The notes beneath the pieces are model-generated. The model ran no database searches. It was given only the letters and a program-made list of their open reading frames with translations, and was not told the DNA's origin. A stretch of 64,000 bases of DNA, taken from assembly GCF_009192735.1 (NCBI RefSeq), contig NZ_VTFU01000001.1, positions 682,001 to 746,000 of the forward strand, in the 5' to 3' direction. Below are positions 41,622 through 50,341 of the stretch, one piece after another. Positions within the stretch are counted from its first letter, which is position 1. Every line of letters begins with the position of its first letter. This DNA is from Arthrobacter gandavensis. Its GTDB lineage: Bacteria; Actinomycetota; Actinomycetes; Actinomycetales; Micrococcaceae. Made by a program: the position numbers and the translations under genes.

Positions 41622-43325
41622 GTGGACGAGCTGCCGCGGCAACCCTCCCGCAGCATCCGGGACGCCTCTACCGTTGGAAGATGGACAATTGCTCCGGTTC
41701 CGCTTCCGGCGGCTGACGTGCTGGCCTCCGAACTGGTCGTAATCCTGGCGGCCGCCGTACTCCTCTGCACCCTGGCCGCCCGGCGAACGGGGCTGCCGGC
41801 GCCGGTGCTGCTGCTGGTCTGCGGTATTGCGCTGGGCTTCATTCCGGCACTGGCGCAGGTGGAACTGCCGCCCGAAGCCGTGCTCTTCCTCTTCCTGCCG
41901 GCCCTGCTGTTCCGGGAAAGCATCACCACTTCGCTGCGCGAGATCCGCAGCAACCAGCGCGGCATCGTCCTGATGGGAACCGCCCTGGTGGTGGCCACGG
42001 CGTGGGGCGTCGCCGTCGCCGCCCATGCGCTTGGCCTGCCCTGGGGGCCGGCATGGGTCCTGGGGGCGGCTATTGCACCCACGGATGCCACCGCCGTCGG
42101 CGCCCTGGCCAGTGTCCTTCCCCACCGCTACGTCACGCTGCTGCGCGCGGAAAGCCTGATCAATGACGGAACCGCGCTGGTCATTTACGGGGTGGCGGTC
42201 GGGATCACCGCCGGCACGGAACAACTGAGCACCCTCGATGTCTCCGGGCTGTTCCTGCTGGCCTATGCGGGCGGCATCGCCGCCGGTTTGCTGACCACCT
42301 GGGTCAGCTTCCGAGTCAGGCGAAGGGTGCAGGATCCCCTGCTGGGCAACGTGGTGACCATCCTGACCCCTTTTACCGCTTTTGTCCTGGCGGAAGTCAT
42401 CAACGCTTCGGGGGTGCTCGCCGTCGTCGTGGTGGGTCTGGCCATGAGCCAGGCCGGGCCACGGATTATCCGTGCCGACACCCGTCAGCAGGGGCAGGCG
42501 TTCTGGTCCCTGACCACGTTCCTCCTTAACGGAGCCCTGTTTGTGCTGGTCGGCCTGGAGCTGCCGCGTGCCGTCAGCGAGCTGCCCGGCCGGCTGCTGG
42601 CACAGGGCCTGATTTTGGTTGCGGTGGTCACCGCGGTGATTGTCGCCGTCCGGCTGCTGTACCTGTTTGTCGATGCCTACGTGTTCCGGCTGCTGGACCG
42701 GCGAGAACGCCAACAGAAACGGCCCGTCAACAACCGAACCCGGGTGGTCAGCGGGATGGCGGGGTTCCGCGGAGCAGTATCGCTGGCCGCGGCCCTGGCA
42801 ACCCCGCAGAACACAGCATCAGGTGCTCCCTTTCCCTATCGGGACCTGATCATTTTTGTGGCCACCGGCGTCATCATTCTGACGCTGGTGATCCAGGCGC
42901 CGCTGCTGCCGGTGATTGCACGCTGGGCCAGAATGCCGCTGGATGCGGCCCGGCGGAAGGAAGAGGAGCAACTGGCTGAAACCTCAGCCGTCCAAAATGC
43001 GCTGGAGGCGCTGCCGCAGGTGGCCGCTGAGCTCGGCACCGATGCTGTTGTCATCGACGAGGTCCGCGCCGAGTATGAACGGCGCCTGGCCACACTCAAT
43101 GCATTGCAGAGCGACGGGCAGGGGAACGACGACGGCGCCCGCCACCTTGCGCGCGCCGCCCAGTACCGGGCCCTGGGCCTGGAACTCGTGGCACTGAAAC
43201 GGAACACCGTCATCCGGCTGCGGGACGACCGGCAAATCGATGACGCCGTCCTGCTGCGGGTGCAGGCGACACTGGATGCGGAGGAACTCCGGCTTGCCTC
43301 CCGCCGCAACCCCGGCGACGAGTGA
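41622..43325 (+). CDS. Na+/H+ antiporter, CPA1 family
   Basis: 567 residues with about 12 membrane segments (40-440): GLPAPVLLLVCGIALGFIP, ALLFRESITTSLREIR, the ion site AAIAPTDATAVGALASVLPHRYVTLLRAESLINDGTALV with the conserved Asp residues, and RVVSGMAGFRGAVSLAAALA. The 130-residue cytoplasmic tail is coiled-coil-like (AAELGTDAVVIDEVRAEYERRL). It exchanges Na+ or K+ for protons in pH and salt homeostasis. The start could be as late as GTG 41718. The 226 bp that follow hold only a C8 run with a short GC hairpin (about 43415-43429). Confidence 0.9.
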   Translation: MDELPRQPSRSIRDASTVGRWTIAPVPLPAADVLASELVVILAAAVLLCTLAARRTGLPAPVLLLVCGIALGFIPALAQVELPPEAVLFLFLPALLFRESITTSLREIRSNQRGIVLMGTALVVATAWGVAVAAHALGLPWGPAWVLGAAIAPTDATAVGALASVLPHRYVTLLRAESLINDGTALVIYGVAVGITAGTEQLSTLDVSGLFLLAYAGGIAAGLLTTWVSFRVRRRVQDPLLGNVVTILTPFTAFVLAEVINASGVLAVVVVGLAMSQAGPRIIRADTRQQGQAFWSLTTFLLNGALFVLVGLELPRAVSELPGRLLAQGLILVAVVTAVIVAVRLLYLFVDAYVFRLLDRRERQQKRPVNNRTRVVSGMAGFRGAVSLAAALATPQNTASGAPFPYRDLIIFVATGVIILTLVIQAPLLPVIARWARMPLDAARRKEEEQLAETSAVQNALEALPQVAAELGTDAVVIDEVRAEYERRLATLNALQSDGQGNDDGARHLARAAQYRALGLELVALKRNTVIRLRDDRQIDDAVLLRVQATLDAEELRLASRRNPGDE

Positions 43326-43551
43326 GCCGGAACGACACCTGGTCAGTCAGGTCGAGGCGGGCAAACTGCAGGGTCAGAGCCGCCTCCGGCACCAGCCAAA
43401 AGATGAGTACGCTTCCCCCCCCGAGGGGGCAAATTTCAGGCCGCGGGGGTTGAGACTGAGGCAGGCGCGCCGTCAGCGACGGCGGACGCGGACCGCCTTG
43501 ATGCAGGAACGCACAAACAGAAACTGTGAAGGCATGCCATGAGGGTACGCG

Positions 43552-43764
43552 TTATTCCTGCCCGGCGGGAGGGCCGCCGCTTCCTTTGCTTCGATCCCCG
43601 CTCATGAGTCCAAGCACGAGTAATGCGGTTCCGACGGCAATAGAAGTTAGTCCCAGAAAAAGAACCTCGTCCCGTACGATCCTGAAGAACCCCCAGCCCA
43701 GGCACCAGCCGGCCGCAACACCCAGGAGGCCGCGCAAGGGCTTCGCCAGCACAATCCGTTTCAC
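43552..43764 (-). CDS. Small two-TM membrane protein
   Basis: 70 residues from GTG 43764 with TGGGAG upstream. Two hydrophobic segments (about 10-27 GLLGVAAGWCLGWGFF and 33-54 EVLFLGLTSIAVGTALLVLGL) and a short charged tail. No family recognised; the clear site and membrane topology support a real gene. Confidence 0.6.
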   Translation of the reverse strand: MKRIVLAKPLRGLLGVAAGWCLGWGFFRIVRDEVLFLGLTSIAVGTALLVLGLMSGDRSKGSGGPPAGQE

Positions 43765-43818
43765 GGGCTAACTCCCATCTTTAACTGTTTGTCGAAAGAC
43801 TGTGCTGCCGCGGCTGGT

Positions 43819-44569
43819 TTAGGCGGCATTGAGCAGCACGGTCGTTTGTGATCCTGCGTGTTGGAATCCTGCACTAAGCGCGGTTCGGATGGACGCGGTG
43901 TTGTCGGTTCTGGCACGCCACTGCGGAATCAAACCGGATTTGGCCGCGTGATTCACGGCAACAGTAACAGCGGTAGCCGCATGTCCCTGCCCCCCCCTGG
44001 TTCGGAGCCGTGAGGACACCCATGTGGGCCAGGCGGTCCTCCCATATGTCGTAACCGGATCCGGCCAGCGGGCGGGGGTCAGGGCTTTCGTTGCCGAGCA
44101 GCACAAACGTATTTGCCATCTCACTCAGGCCCGCTTCGGCCCGGTCTCCCCGGGAGCAGGCGTGCTCCAGAGCAAGTGCGTGTTCCGAAGCACGGCTAAC
44201 GTTTGTGAACTCGGGCTCCGGGACCCACGGCACTGAGTCCCGGAAATACAGCCCGGCTTCCCCCAGCGGCCGGCCTCCATGCGGGGAGCTGATTTCCAAC
44301 AGCTTTGCATGACGTGCCAGTTCCCGGTCCGTGAGGCCGTGGGCCGCCGTTATGGCCCACTCGGGCCCCACCAGAATCCCGACTCCGAACAACGAAACAA
44401 ACATGAGAACTGAACTGTCATTTTTCTCTCGATAAATCCGTGTGCCCCTCCCAGCCAAGGATTCCGGCGGAACACCGAGAATGCGCGCCCAAGCAGCCTG
44501 AACGCTCAGGACAGTATCGGGATGCAGGGTGTTATCAGGAGGGAAGACAGGGTCGGGGTTCTGCTTCAT
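43819..44569 (-). pseudogene. GNAT-type acetyltransferase, frameshifted in a G8 tract
   Basis: The N-terminal frame from 44569 (KQNPDPVFPPDNTLHPDT) runs through HMGVLTAPNQ, after which the acetyl-CoA-binding sequence GGQGHAATAVTVAVNHAAKSG continues in another frame through RTDNTASIRTALSAGFQHAG to 43819. The switch lies at eight C on the plus strand (43990-43997); seven would keep one frame of about 250 codons. As read, the product loses the C-terminal part of the fold. The N-terminal half is not a common GNAT type, so the substrate is unknown. Confidence 0.8.
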
Positions 44570-44632
44570 GTACGGACTCTATCGGGGCGAGCTGGTCAGG
44601 GTCGCTGGATGCCCAGGTACTCACCGGCCCAG

Positions 44633-45568
44633 CTACCGCCGCAGCCGGACCCTTACGGAGACCGCGGCACAGACGATCACCGCAGCTCCGCCCAGCACCG
44701 TGGGCCAGGTGAGCTGCTCGCCGATAAGCAGGGCAGCCCAGCAAATGGTCAGCACCGGCTGGACCAGCTGAATCTGGCTGACCTGGGCCATCGGGCCGAT
44801 GGCCAGTCCCCGGTACCAGGCAAAGAACCCGAGGAACATGCTGACCACACCGAGATAGGCGAGCGCCATCCACTCGCCTGCTGAGCCCGACGGCGGCTGC
44901 CTCACAACCGCAACTCCGGTCAGCACCAGCATGAGCGGTGCTGCGAGGACGAGCGCCCACGACACGGTTTGCCAGGCTCCGAGTTCCCGCGCCAGCAAAC
45001 CACCCTCGGCGTAACCGACGGCGGCTACCGCCACGGCGCCGAAGAGCAGCAGGTCGGACCAGTGGAGGCCGCCCAGTCCCCCGCCGTGGAGGGCAGCAAA
45101 GACCACCACCGCGGCTGCGCCGGCACCGGCCATGATCCAAAAGAACAGCGGCGGACGTTCATGCCCCCGCAGGACGGCGGCCACAGCTGTGGCCGCAGGC
45201 AGCAGACCGATGACGACGGCGCCGTGGCTGGCCGGAGCAGTTGTCAGCGCAAAGGATGTCAACAGCGGAAATCCAAGGACGACGCCGCCGGCCACCAGCG
45301 CCAGGCGCGCCCACTGCCGCCGCTGCGGAAAATGCTGCCTGGTCAAAGCCAGGGCTGCCGCTGCCAGGAGCGCGGCAATAACGGCTCGGGCGGAACCTAT
45401 GAAGAGCGGAGAGAGTCCGCCGTCCTGAACCGCAATCCGGGTCACCGGCAGGGTCAGGGAAAACGCCGCAACGCCCAGCAGACCCCACCCCAGCCCGGCC
45501 TTCAAACCGGCGCCGGAAGTGGATAGCGGTGGTGCCAGTCGAAGAGTAGCGCTACTATGCTGTGTCAT
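44633..45568 (-). CDS. EamA family (DMT) transporter
   Basis: 311 residues, ten membrane segments in two EamA halves (GWGLLGVAAFSLTLPVTRIAV and LHWSDLLLFGAVAVAAVGYAEGG), ending RVRLRR. Family members export amino acids or other metabolites. Its ATG overlaps the start codon of the divergent MocR regulator by 2 bp (CATG at 45566-45569), and it has no ribosome-binding site, so it is probably leaderless. MocR-type regulators usually control the gene next to them, so this transporter is the expected target. Confidence 0.9.
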   Translation of the reverse strand: MTQHSSATLRLAPPLSTSGAGLKAGLGWGLLGVAAFSLTLPVTRIAVQDGGLSPLFIGSARAVIAALLAAAALALTRQHFPQRRQWARLALVAGGVVLGFPLLTSFALTTAPASHGAVVIGLLPAATAVAAVLRGHERPPLFFWIMAGAGAAAVVVFAALHGGGLGGLHWSDLLLFGAVAVAAVGYAEGGLLARELGAWQTVSWALVLAAPLMLVLTGVAVVRQPPSGSAGEWMALAYLGVVSMFLGFFAWYRGLAIGPMAQVSQIQLVQPVLTICWAALLIGEQLTWPTVLGGAAVIVCAAVSVRVRLRR

Positions 45569-45582
45569 GTCTCACGATAGCA
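45545..45582. promoter_or_regulatory. Overlapping divergent leaderless promoters with a 12-bp palindrome
   Basis: TACTAT (45553-45558) lies 8 nt before the rightward ATG at 45567. On the other strand TGCTAT (45577-45582) lies exactly 8 nt before the leftward ATG at 45568. Both are good -10 elements at leaderless spacing, each inside the other gene's coding start. AGTAGCGCTACT at 45545-45556 is a perfect palindrome over the rightward -10. Confidence 0.6.
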
Positions 45583-46988
45583 GCAGCGTACGCATCGTCA
45601 CAGGCCTGCGTGCCTGGATTTCGACGGCGGCGCCGGGAACCCGGATCCCCTCCACCCGTGAGCTGGTGGCCCAGTACGCCGCCAGTCCGGTGACCGTGCA
45701 GAAGGCCCTGCGGACACTGAGCGCGCAGGGGGTCATCGAAAGCCGCCCGGGCGTGGGCACCTTTGTCCGCGCCACCCGGACAGCGCGCGCCCACGACTAC
45801 GGATGGCAGACCGCGGCACTTGGCTCTCCCCAGGCCCGTTTGCCTCAGTTATCCGCCGCCCTCCGGACCGCACCCCATGACGTCATTGCCCTGCACTCCG
45901 GGTATCCCGACCGGGAGCTGCTGCCCGAGCGGCTCGTCCGGGCAGCCTTCACGCGGGCGGCGCGCACCAGCGCCGCACTGAGCCGTTCCCCCGCAGCTGG
46001 TTTGCCCGAATTGCAGGCATGGTTCGCCGCTGAGCTCGAAGCCGCGGCCCCGGCCGGTTCCGCTCCCCCGGTGGCGGCCGACGTCGTCGTCCTCCCCGGC
46101 AGCCAGAGCGGACTCAGCACCGCTTTCCGGGCACTGGTGGGTGCCGGCCGGCCGCTGCTGATGGAATCGCCCACGTATTGGGGTGCCATCCTCGCTGCGG
46201 AGCAGGCCGGGGTGGAGGTCGTTCCGATCCCGAGCGGTGTCAGCGGTCCCGATCCCGACGACCTGGTGCGCGCCTTCGAGCAGACCGGCGCCCGCGCTTT
46301 TTACGCCCAGCCCACTTTTGCCAACCCCACCGGCATCCAGTGGGCGTCGGATCTTTCGGCTGAGGTGCTCAACGTCGTGCGCCGGTTCGGTGCATTCCTC
46401 ATCGAGGACGACTGGGCCCACGATTTCGGCATCACCGCGGACCCGGCTCCCTTGGCGGCGCGGGACGACGGCGGACACGTGGTCTACCTCCGGTCATTGA
46501 CCAAGAGCGTGTCTCCGGCGGTACGGGTTGCCGGAATTGTGGCCCGGGGACCGGCCCGGCAGCGTATCCTTGCCGACACCCAGGCGCAGTCCATGTACGT
46601 CAGCCCAATTCTGCAGGCGGTGGCGCTCGACGTCGTGACCCAGCCCGCGTGGAGAACCCACCTGCGCGGACTGCGACGGCAGCTGGCTGACCGCCGCGAT
46701 CTGCTGGCGGCGTCGCTGCGCGAGCATGTGCCCGGGGCTGAGCTGCCGGTCCTGCCGCGCGGAGGGCTGAACCTGTGGCTGCGGCTGCCCGACGGCACCG
46801 ACCTGCCTCGGCTCGTGAGGGACTGTGAGAGCGGCGGCGTCGTCGTCGGCACCGGAAACGAGTGGTTCCCGGCCGAACCCACGGGACCGCACCTCAGACT
46901 GAACTATTCCGGGCAGAATCCGGGCGCCTTCCCGGAAGGAGCCCGGATTATCGGCAGCGCCCTGGCACGGCAGCAGGGGAAGCCCTAG
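45567..46988 (+). CDS. MocR-type regulator (GntR helix-turn-helix plus aminotransferase domain)
   Basis: 473 residues. Residues 5-75 form a GntR winged helix (RIPSTRELVAQYAASPVTVQ through IESRPGVGTFVRA). The remainder is a fold-type I aminotransferase with the pyridoxal phosphate Lys in YLRSLTKSVSPAVRVAG, the Asp in LIEDDWAHDFG and substrate Arg in LRLNYSG. MocR proteins sense amino compounds through PLP and regulate neighbouring genes, here the EamA exporter. The stop codon overlaps the stop of the convergent FNT remnant (CTAG). Confidence 0.93.
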   Translation: MSHDSSSVRIVTGLRAWISTAAPGTRIPSTRELVAQYAASPVTVQKALRTLSAQGVIESRPGVGTFVRATRTARAHDYGWQTAALGSPQARLPQLSAALRTAPHDVIALHSGYPDRELLPERLVRAAFTRAARTSAALSRSPAAGLPELQAWFAAELEAAAPAGSAPPVAADVVVLPGSQSGLSTAFRALVGAGRPLLMESPTYWGAILAAEQAGVEVVPIPSGVSGPDPDDLVRAFEQTGARAFYAQPTFANPTGIQWASDLSAEVLNVVRRFGAFLIEDDWAHDFGITADPAPLAARDDGGHVVYLRSLTKSVSPAVRVAGIVARGPARQRILADTQAQSMYVSPILQAVALDVVTQPAWRTHLRGLRRQLADRRDLLAASLREHVPGAELPVLPRGGLNLWLRLPDGTDLPRLVRDCESGGVVVGTGNEWFPAEPTGPHLRLNYSGQNPGAFPEGARIIGSALARQQGKP

Positions 46989-47332
46989 CCGCTGCGGCGG
47001 GATGCGTCGGGATCGTCAGGTGCTTCCCGCCGGCGCTCCATCAGCAGTTCCTTTGTCCTGACCAAGCGCAGGGCCGTGACCAGCACCAGACCGCCGACCA
47101 TATTGAAGAGCAGCGTGTAGGCGAACCACACGAACCACTCGAGGTATGTGATCCCGGCACCGGACTGGACTGCGCCGAAGATGAGCAGCGAATCCAGGAT
47201 CGAGTGGAACAGCTGGAGCCCGGCCAGAAGGAAGCCGCCAATGACCGTGGCGACAATCTTGGCCGGGTCCGACGACGTGCCCTGCTGCGCGTCGGGGTCC
47301 TTTCCGCGCTTTCTGACACCCGGGACGACCAT
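46985..47332 (-). pseudogene. C-terminal remnant of a formate/nitrite transporter (FNT) gene
   Basis: 115 residues. From about residue 23 it matches the last third of actinobacterial FNT channels: ATVIGGFLLAGLQLFHSILD, WFVWFAYTLLFNMVGGLVLV, TALRLVRTK. A full FNT is about 260-300 residues, so the pore-forming N-terminal two thirds are missing. The loss coincides with the point where the divergent MFS gene lost its own 5' end (about 47290-47340). The short leader VVPGVRKRGKDPDAQQG is not FNT-like. Cannot form a working pentameric channel. Confidence 0.72.
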
Positions 47333-48188
47333 GCTGCGGGCGATGGCGGCGCGGCAGGCCCTGATCCAACTGACGGCCGCTGCCGGGCCGGCGGCCGGAG
47401 GCGTCGTCGTTACCTGGCTGACGCTGGGCGGCAGCGCTGCAGCGGCTGCGGTTGGCTACTTATTCATGTTCGCGGTGCTCCTGTCGCTGCGCGGTGCTGC
47501 GACCGCCGCAACCGGTGGGAGCGGCGCAGCCGCAGCGGGGACCGCTCCGGCTCACGTGCCCGCCACTGCGCCACGCCGGTCCATCCTGCGGGAAGCGGCC
47601 GACGGGCTGCGGCTGGCCTGGTCCCTGCCGCCGGTGCGCGCCGTCCTTGGCCTGCTGGCCGCAGTGTCCGGCCTGGTGCTGCCGCTGACCACGCTGCTCG
47701 TTCCGCTGCTGGCGCGGCACCGGGGCTGGGAGGCTGCGGCGGCAGGCCTGGTGTCGGGTGGCTACGCGGTGGGAATGGCCGTGGTGGTCCTCATCATTGT
47801 GGCGCGCGGCCAGCGGGCGTTCGCATGGTTTCCACCGGTGGCCGGTCTGGTGCTCTGCGGCTGCGCCATGGTGGCCATGGCTTGGAGTCCCGCACCATGG
47901 CTGTGCGCCGCCCTCGCCGTCGTCGCCGGACTGGGGACCGGGGTCTTCAGCGCCAAAGCGGCGCCGCTGCTGCTGCTTCTGGTGCCCGAATCCCACTTGG
48001 GCCGCGTCCAGTCCGTGGCGCTGCTGGCCCAAATGGTGCCGCTGCTTATCGCCAACAACGTGCTCGGCTGGATGAGCGACATTTTCGGGCCGGCCGCTGT
48101 GATTGCCGGCTGCGGGACCGCGGCGGCGCTGATCGCCGGGCTGAGCATGAGCCGGCCGGCGCTCCGCGGACTGGGCCGCCGCCACTAG
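47331..48188 (+). pseudogene. MFS transporter gene lacking its 5' part
   Basis: Open frame from ATG 47331 for about 285 residues, beginning in what is normally TM5 (RQALIQLTAAAGPAAGGVVV), through the central loop and TM7-12 (ILREAADGLRLAWSLPPVR, AKAAPLLLLLVPESHLGRVQSVALL). The first four or five segments of the usual 12 are absent and no upstream frame supplies them. The boundary abuts the FNT remnant. It most likely makes no working transporter. Confidence 0.7.
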
Positions 48189-48198
48189 ACTTTCAGGC

Positions 48199-49452
48199 AT
48201 GGCACTAACGACGGCGGAGCCCGGCACCCGCTCCCGCAGCACGGCTCTATGGTTCCTCCTCGGCCTTCCCGCAGCCCTGGTCCTGGTGGTGTTCGGGGCG
48301 CAGATCCACGGCCTGGACTTCACCGTCTACCGCGAGGGCGCACTGGCCTTCCTGGGCCGCAGCGAACACCAGTTGTATGACCCGAGCCTGGTCCAAACCG
48401 ATACCCGCGGGCTGCCGTTCACCTATCCGCCGTTCGCCGCACTGCTGCTGACGCCGTTCGCGTTCATGCCCGAAACCTTGGGGCTGGTCCTGCTGACGGC
48501 GACCTCGTGTCTGTGCCTGGTCCTGACCGCACTCCTGGCCGCCCGCTATCTCCATATCAACAACGTTCTTCCGGAACGGTTCCGGTCAGCCCCCGGCGGC
48601 AGCGCCGGGGTTATCGTGCTGGCCACCCTGCTGATCGGCGTGCTCGGTCCGTGGCGTGAGGGCCTCGGCTTTGGACAGATCAATCCGATGCTGATGCTGT
48701 TGATCGTGGCGGACCTGATCCGGCCGGCGGGCCGGGTGCCGCGCGGAATCCTGATTGGGCTCGCCGCCGGAATCAAGCTCACTCCCCTGGCCTTCGGGCT
48801 GATCTTCCTGGTCCGCCGCGACTGGCGCGCCATCCTCACGATGGGCCTCACCTTTGCGGCCACCGTGGCAGCGGGTTGGCTCGCGGCCCCGGAGCAGTCG
48901 CGGCTTTTCTGGTTCGAGTCGTTCTTCGATTCCACCCGGGTGGGTGACACCACTGACATGTACAACGTGTCGCTGAACTCGATGATCGCGCATCTGGGCA
49001 CACCCGAGTCGCTGCAGCGGCCCCTGTGGCTGCTGGCCTCGGCCGCCGTCGTCGTTCTCGGGTATCTCGCGATCCGGCGCTCGGACGAGCGCGGTGACCT
49101 GGTGGCCGCCATCAGCGCCAACGCTGTGGTGATGCTGGCCATGTCGCCGATCTCCTGGTTCCACCACTGGGTGTGGATCGCGCTGGTGCTGCCCGCGCTG
49201 TGGGTTGCGGTGCGACGGCGGCGTGCCGGGGTGCGCGCCGCGGGCACCGTCCTGCTGGTGGCAATGGTGCCGGTGTTTATGCTGTCCTCGATCACTGTCA
49301 CGATGATGCTGACCGGAACCGTGAGCGGGCAGGGGCCGGTGGCCCTGGAACTGTTCACCAGTCTGGGGGTGATCCTGCCTGTGGCGGCGCTGGCGTTCTG
49401 GGCGACCGCGCCGGTAAGCGGCAGGAGCCGGACCATCCGGGGTCCGCAATGA
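48199..49452 (+). CDS. GT87/DUF2029 polyprenol-phosphate-dependent mannosyltransferase-like membrane protein
   Basis: 417 residues with about 10-12 membrane segments. The early extracytoplasmic acidic residues in LDFTVYREGALAFL and TYPPFAALLLTPFA are typical of GT-C enzymes of family 87, which includes PimE and arabinogalactan transferases. Later LKLTPLAFGLIFL-like IKLTPLAFGLIFLVRRDW and SPISWFHHWVW are conserved GT87 features. It would transfer a sugar, probably mannose, to an envelope lipid or glycan. Its stop overlaps the next start (ATGA). Confidence 0.85.
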   Translation: MALTTAEPGTRSRSTALWFLLGLPAALVLVVFGAQIHGLDFTVYREGALAFLGRSEHQLYDPSLVQTDTRGLPFTYPPFAALLLTPFAFMPETLGLVLLTATSCLCLVLTALLAARYLHINNVLPERFRSAPGGSAGVIVLATLLIGVLGPWREGLGFGQINPMLMLLIVADLIRPAGRVPRGILIGLAAGIKLTPLAFGLIFLVRRDWRAILTMGLTFAATVAAGWLAAPEQSRLFWFESFFDSTRVGDTTDMYNVSLNSMIAHLGTPESLQRPLWLLASAAVVVLGYLAIRRSDERGDLVAAISANAVVMLAMSPISWFHHWVWIALVLPALWVAVRRRRAGVRAAGTVLLVAMVPVFMLSSITVTMMLTGTVSGQGPVALELFTSLGVILPVAALAFWATAPVSGRSRTIRGPQ

Positions 49453-49865
49453 AACCCCGAACGTTTCCTTTCTCGCCGCGTTCCGCCACCTCGCTCGCGG
49501 TCGGCGACCTGATCCCCGTGCAGGGTGCCTCGGGCAAGTGGGCATGCCTGCAGGTCCTGGAACTGGAGCCCCGGGTGCGCGCCACTTTCATCGCTGCGTT
49601 GCTTCCGTGGCGAGGTGATTCATCGCCCAGTCCTGACGAGGTGGCCGGCATCGTTCCCCTGCGCCGCGCACTGACACGGATAGACATCTTCACCCAGGGT
49701 GGCTTACAGGTGACCGGGAACGTTGCCCCCAGCGACAGCGGACAGGAACGGTGGCACGGCCCATCCTACGTCGGCAAGACGACGCGCGTCTGGGGTTGGA
49801 AGCGGACCATCCTCGCCGCCCAGGAAATGGCGGACGATGGACTGTCCGCACAGGACCCGGCCTAG
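49449..49865 (+). CDS. Hypothetical protein, translationally coupled to the GT87 gene
   Basis: 138 residues starting in an ATGA overlap with the GT87 gene. A compact cytoplasmic protein: AVGDLIPVQGASGKWACLQVL suggests a small beta-barrel like those of DNA- or nucleotide-binding proteins, and the end contains SYVGKTTRVWGWKRTI. No family recognised. The stop shares CTAG with the convergent MarR stop. Confidence 0.65.
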   Translation: MKPRTFPFSPRSATSLAVGDLIPVQGASGKWACLQVLELEPRVRATFIAALLPWRGDSSPSPDEVAGIVPLRRALTRIDIFTQGGLQVTGNVAPSDSGQERWHGPSYVGKTTRVWGWKRTILAAQEMADDGLSAQDPA

Positions 49866-50341
49866 TCCAGGACCTCTGCAACATGCCGGAGCCAACGGGC
49901 GACGACGGCGAGTTCTTGGGCACTGAACCCCTCGGTGATCTTTCCATTTAGCTCGCCCAGAGCGGACTGTACGACGACGAGCGCCGTCTTCCCATCAGCG
50001 GTCAGGTTCACCCGGATGGTCCGGCGGTCCGCCGGATCCGGTGCCCGGGTGATGAGTCCGGACTTCTCGAGCCGGGACAGCAGCCCGCTGAGCCCCGCAG
50101 GTGAGGCGTCCACAGCTTCGGCCACCTCTCCCGTGCTCGCGCCGGGACGGGTTGCCAGATACAGCAGCACCCCGGATGCTGCCGCGCTGAGACCGCGGTC
50201 CTCGCCCCGGCGCCCGATCCACCGCCGCAGCCGCCGCTCGGCCGTCAGGGTCAGGAAGATCAGCCGCGGCGGACGCCGGATGATGCTGTCCGCCGCCCCA
50301 GAGCCGCCGCCGCCGGTCCCAGCGTCGCCACCCTGCTTCAC
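49862..50341 (-). CDS. MarR family transcriptional regulator
   Basis: 159 residues from GTG 50341 inside a GTGA overlap with the hydrolase gene. Winged helix: LSAAASGVLLYLATRPGAST, VAEAVDASPAGLSGLLSRLEKSGLI, wing APDPADRRTIRVNLTADGK. Helical dimerisation ends follow. The hydrolase promoter carries the perfect palindrome TTCGCATGCGAA over its start codon, a likely operator for this regulator, making the pair self-regulated. Confidence 0.9.
   Translation of the reverse strand: MKQGGDAGTGGGGSGAADSIIRRPPRLIFLTLTAERRLRRWIGRRGEDRGLSAAASGVLLYLATRPGASTGEVAEAVDASPAGLSGLLSRLEKSGLITRAPDPADRRTIRVNLTADGKTALVVVQSALGELNGKITEGFSAQELAVVARWLRHVAEVLD

Noticed and set aside
43415-43429. Possible terminator after the antiporter gene (C8 followed by G5)
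   Set aside because: The stem has only about five pairs with a tiny loop and no T-run.
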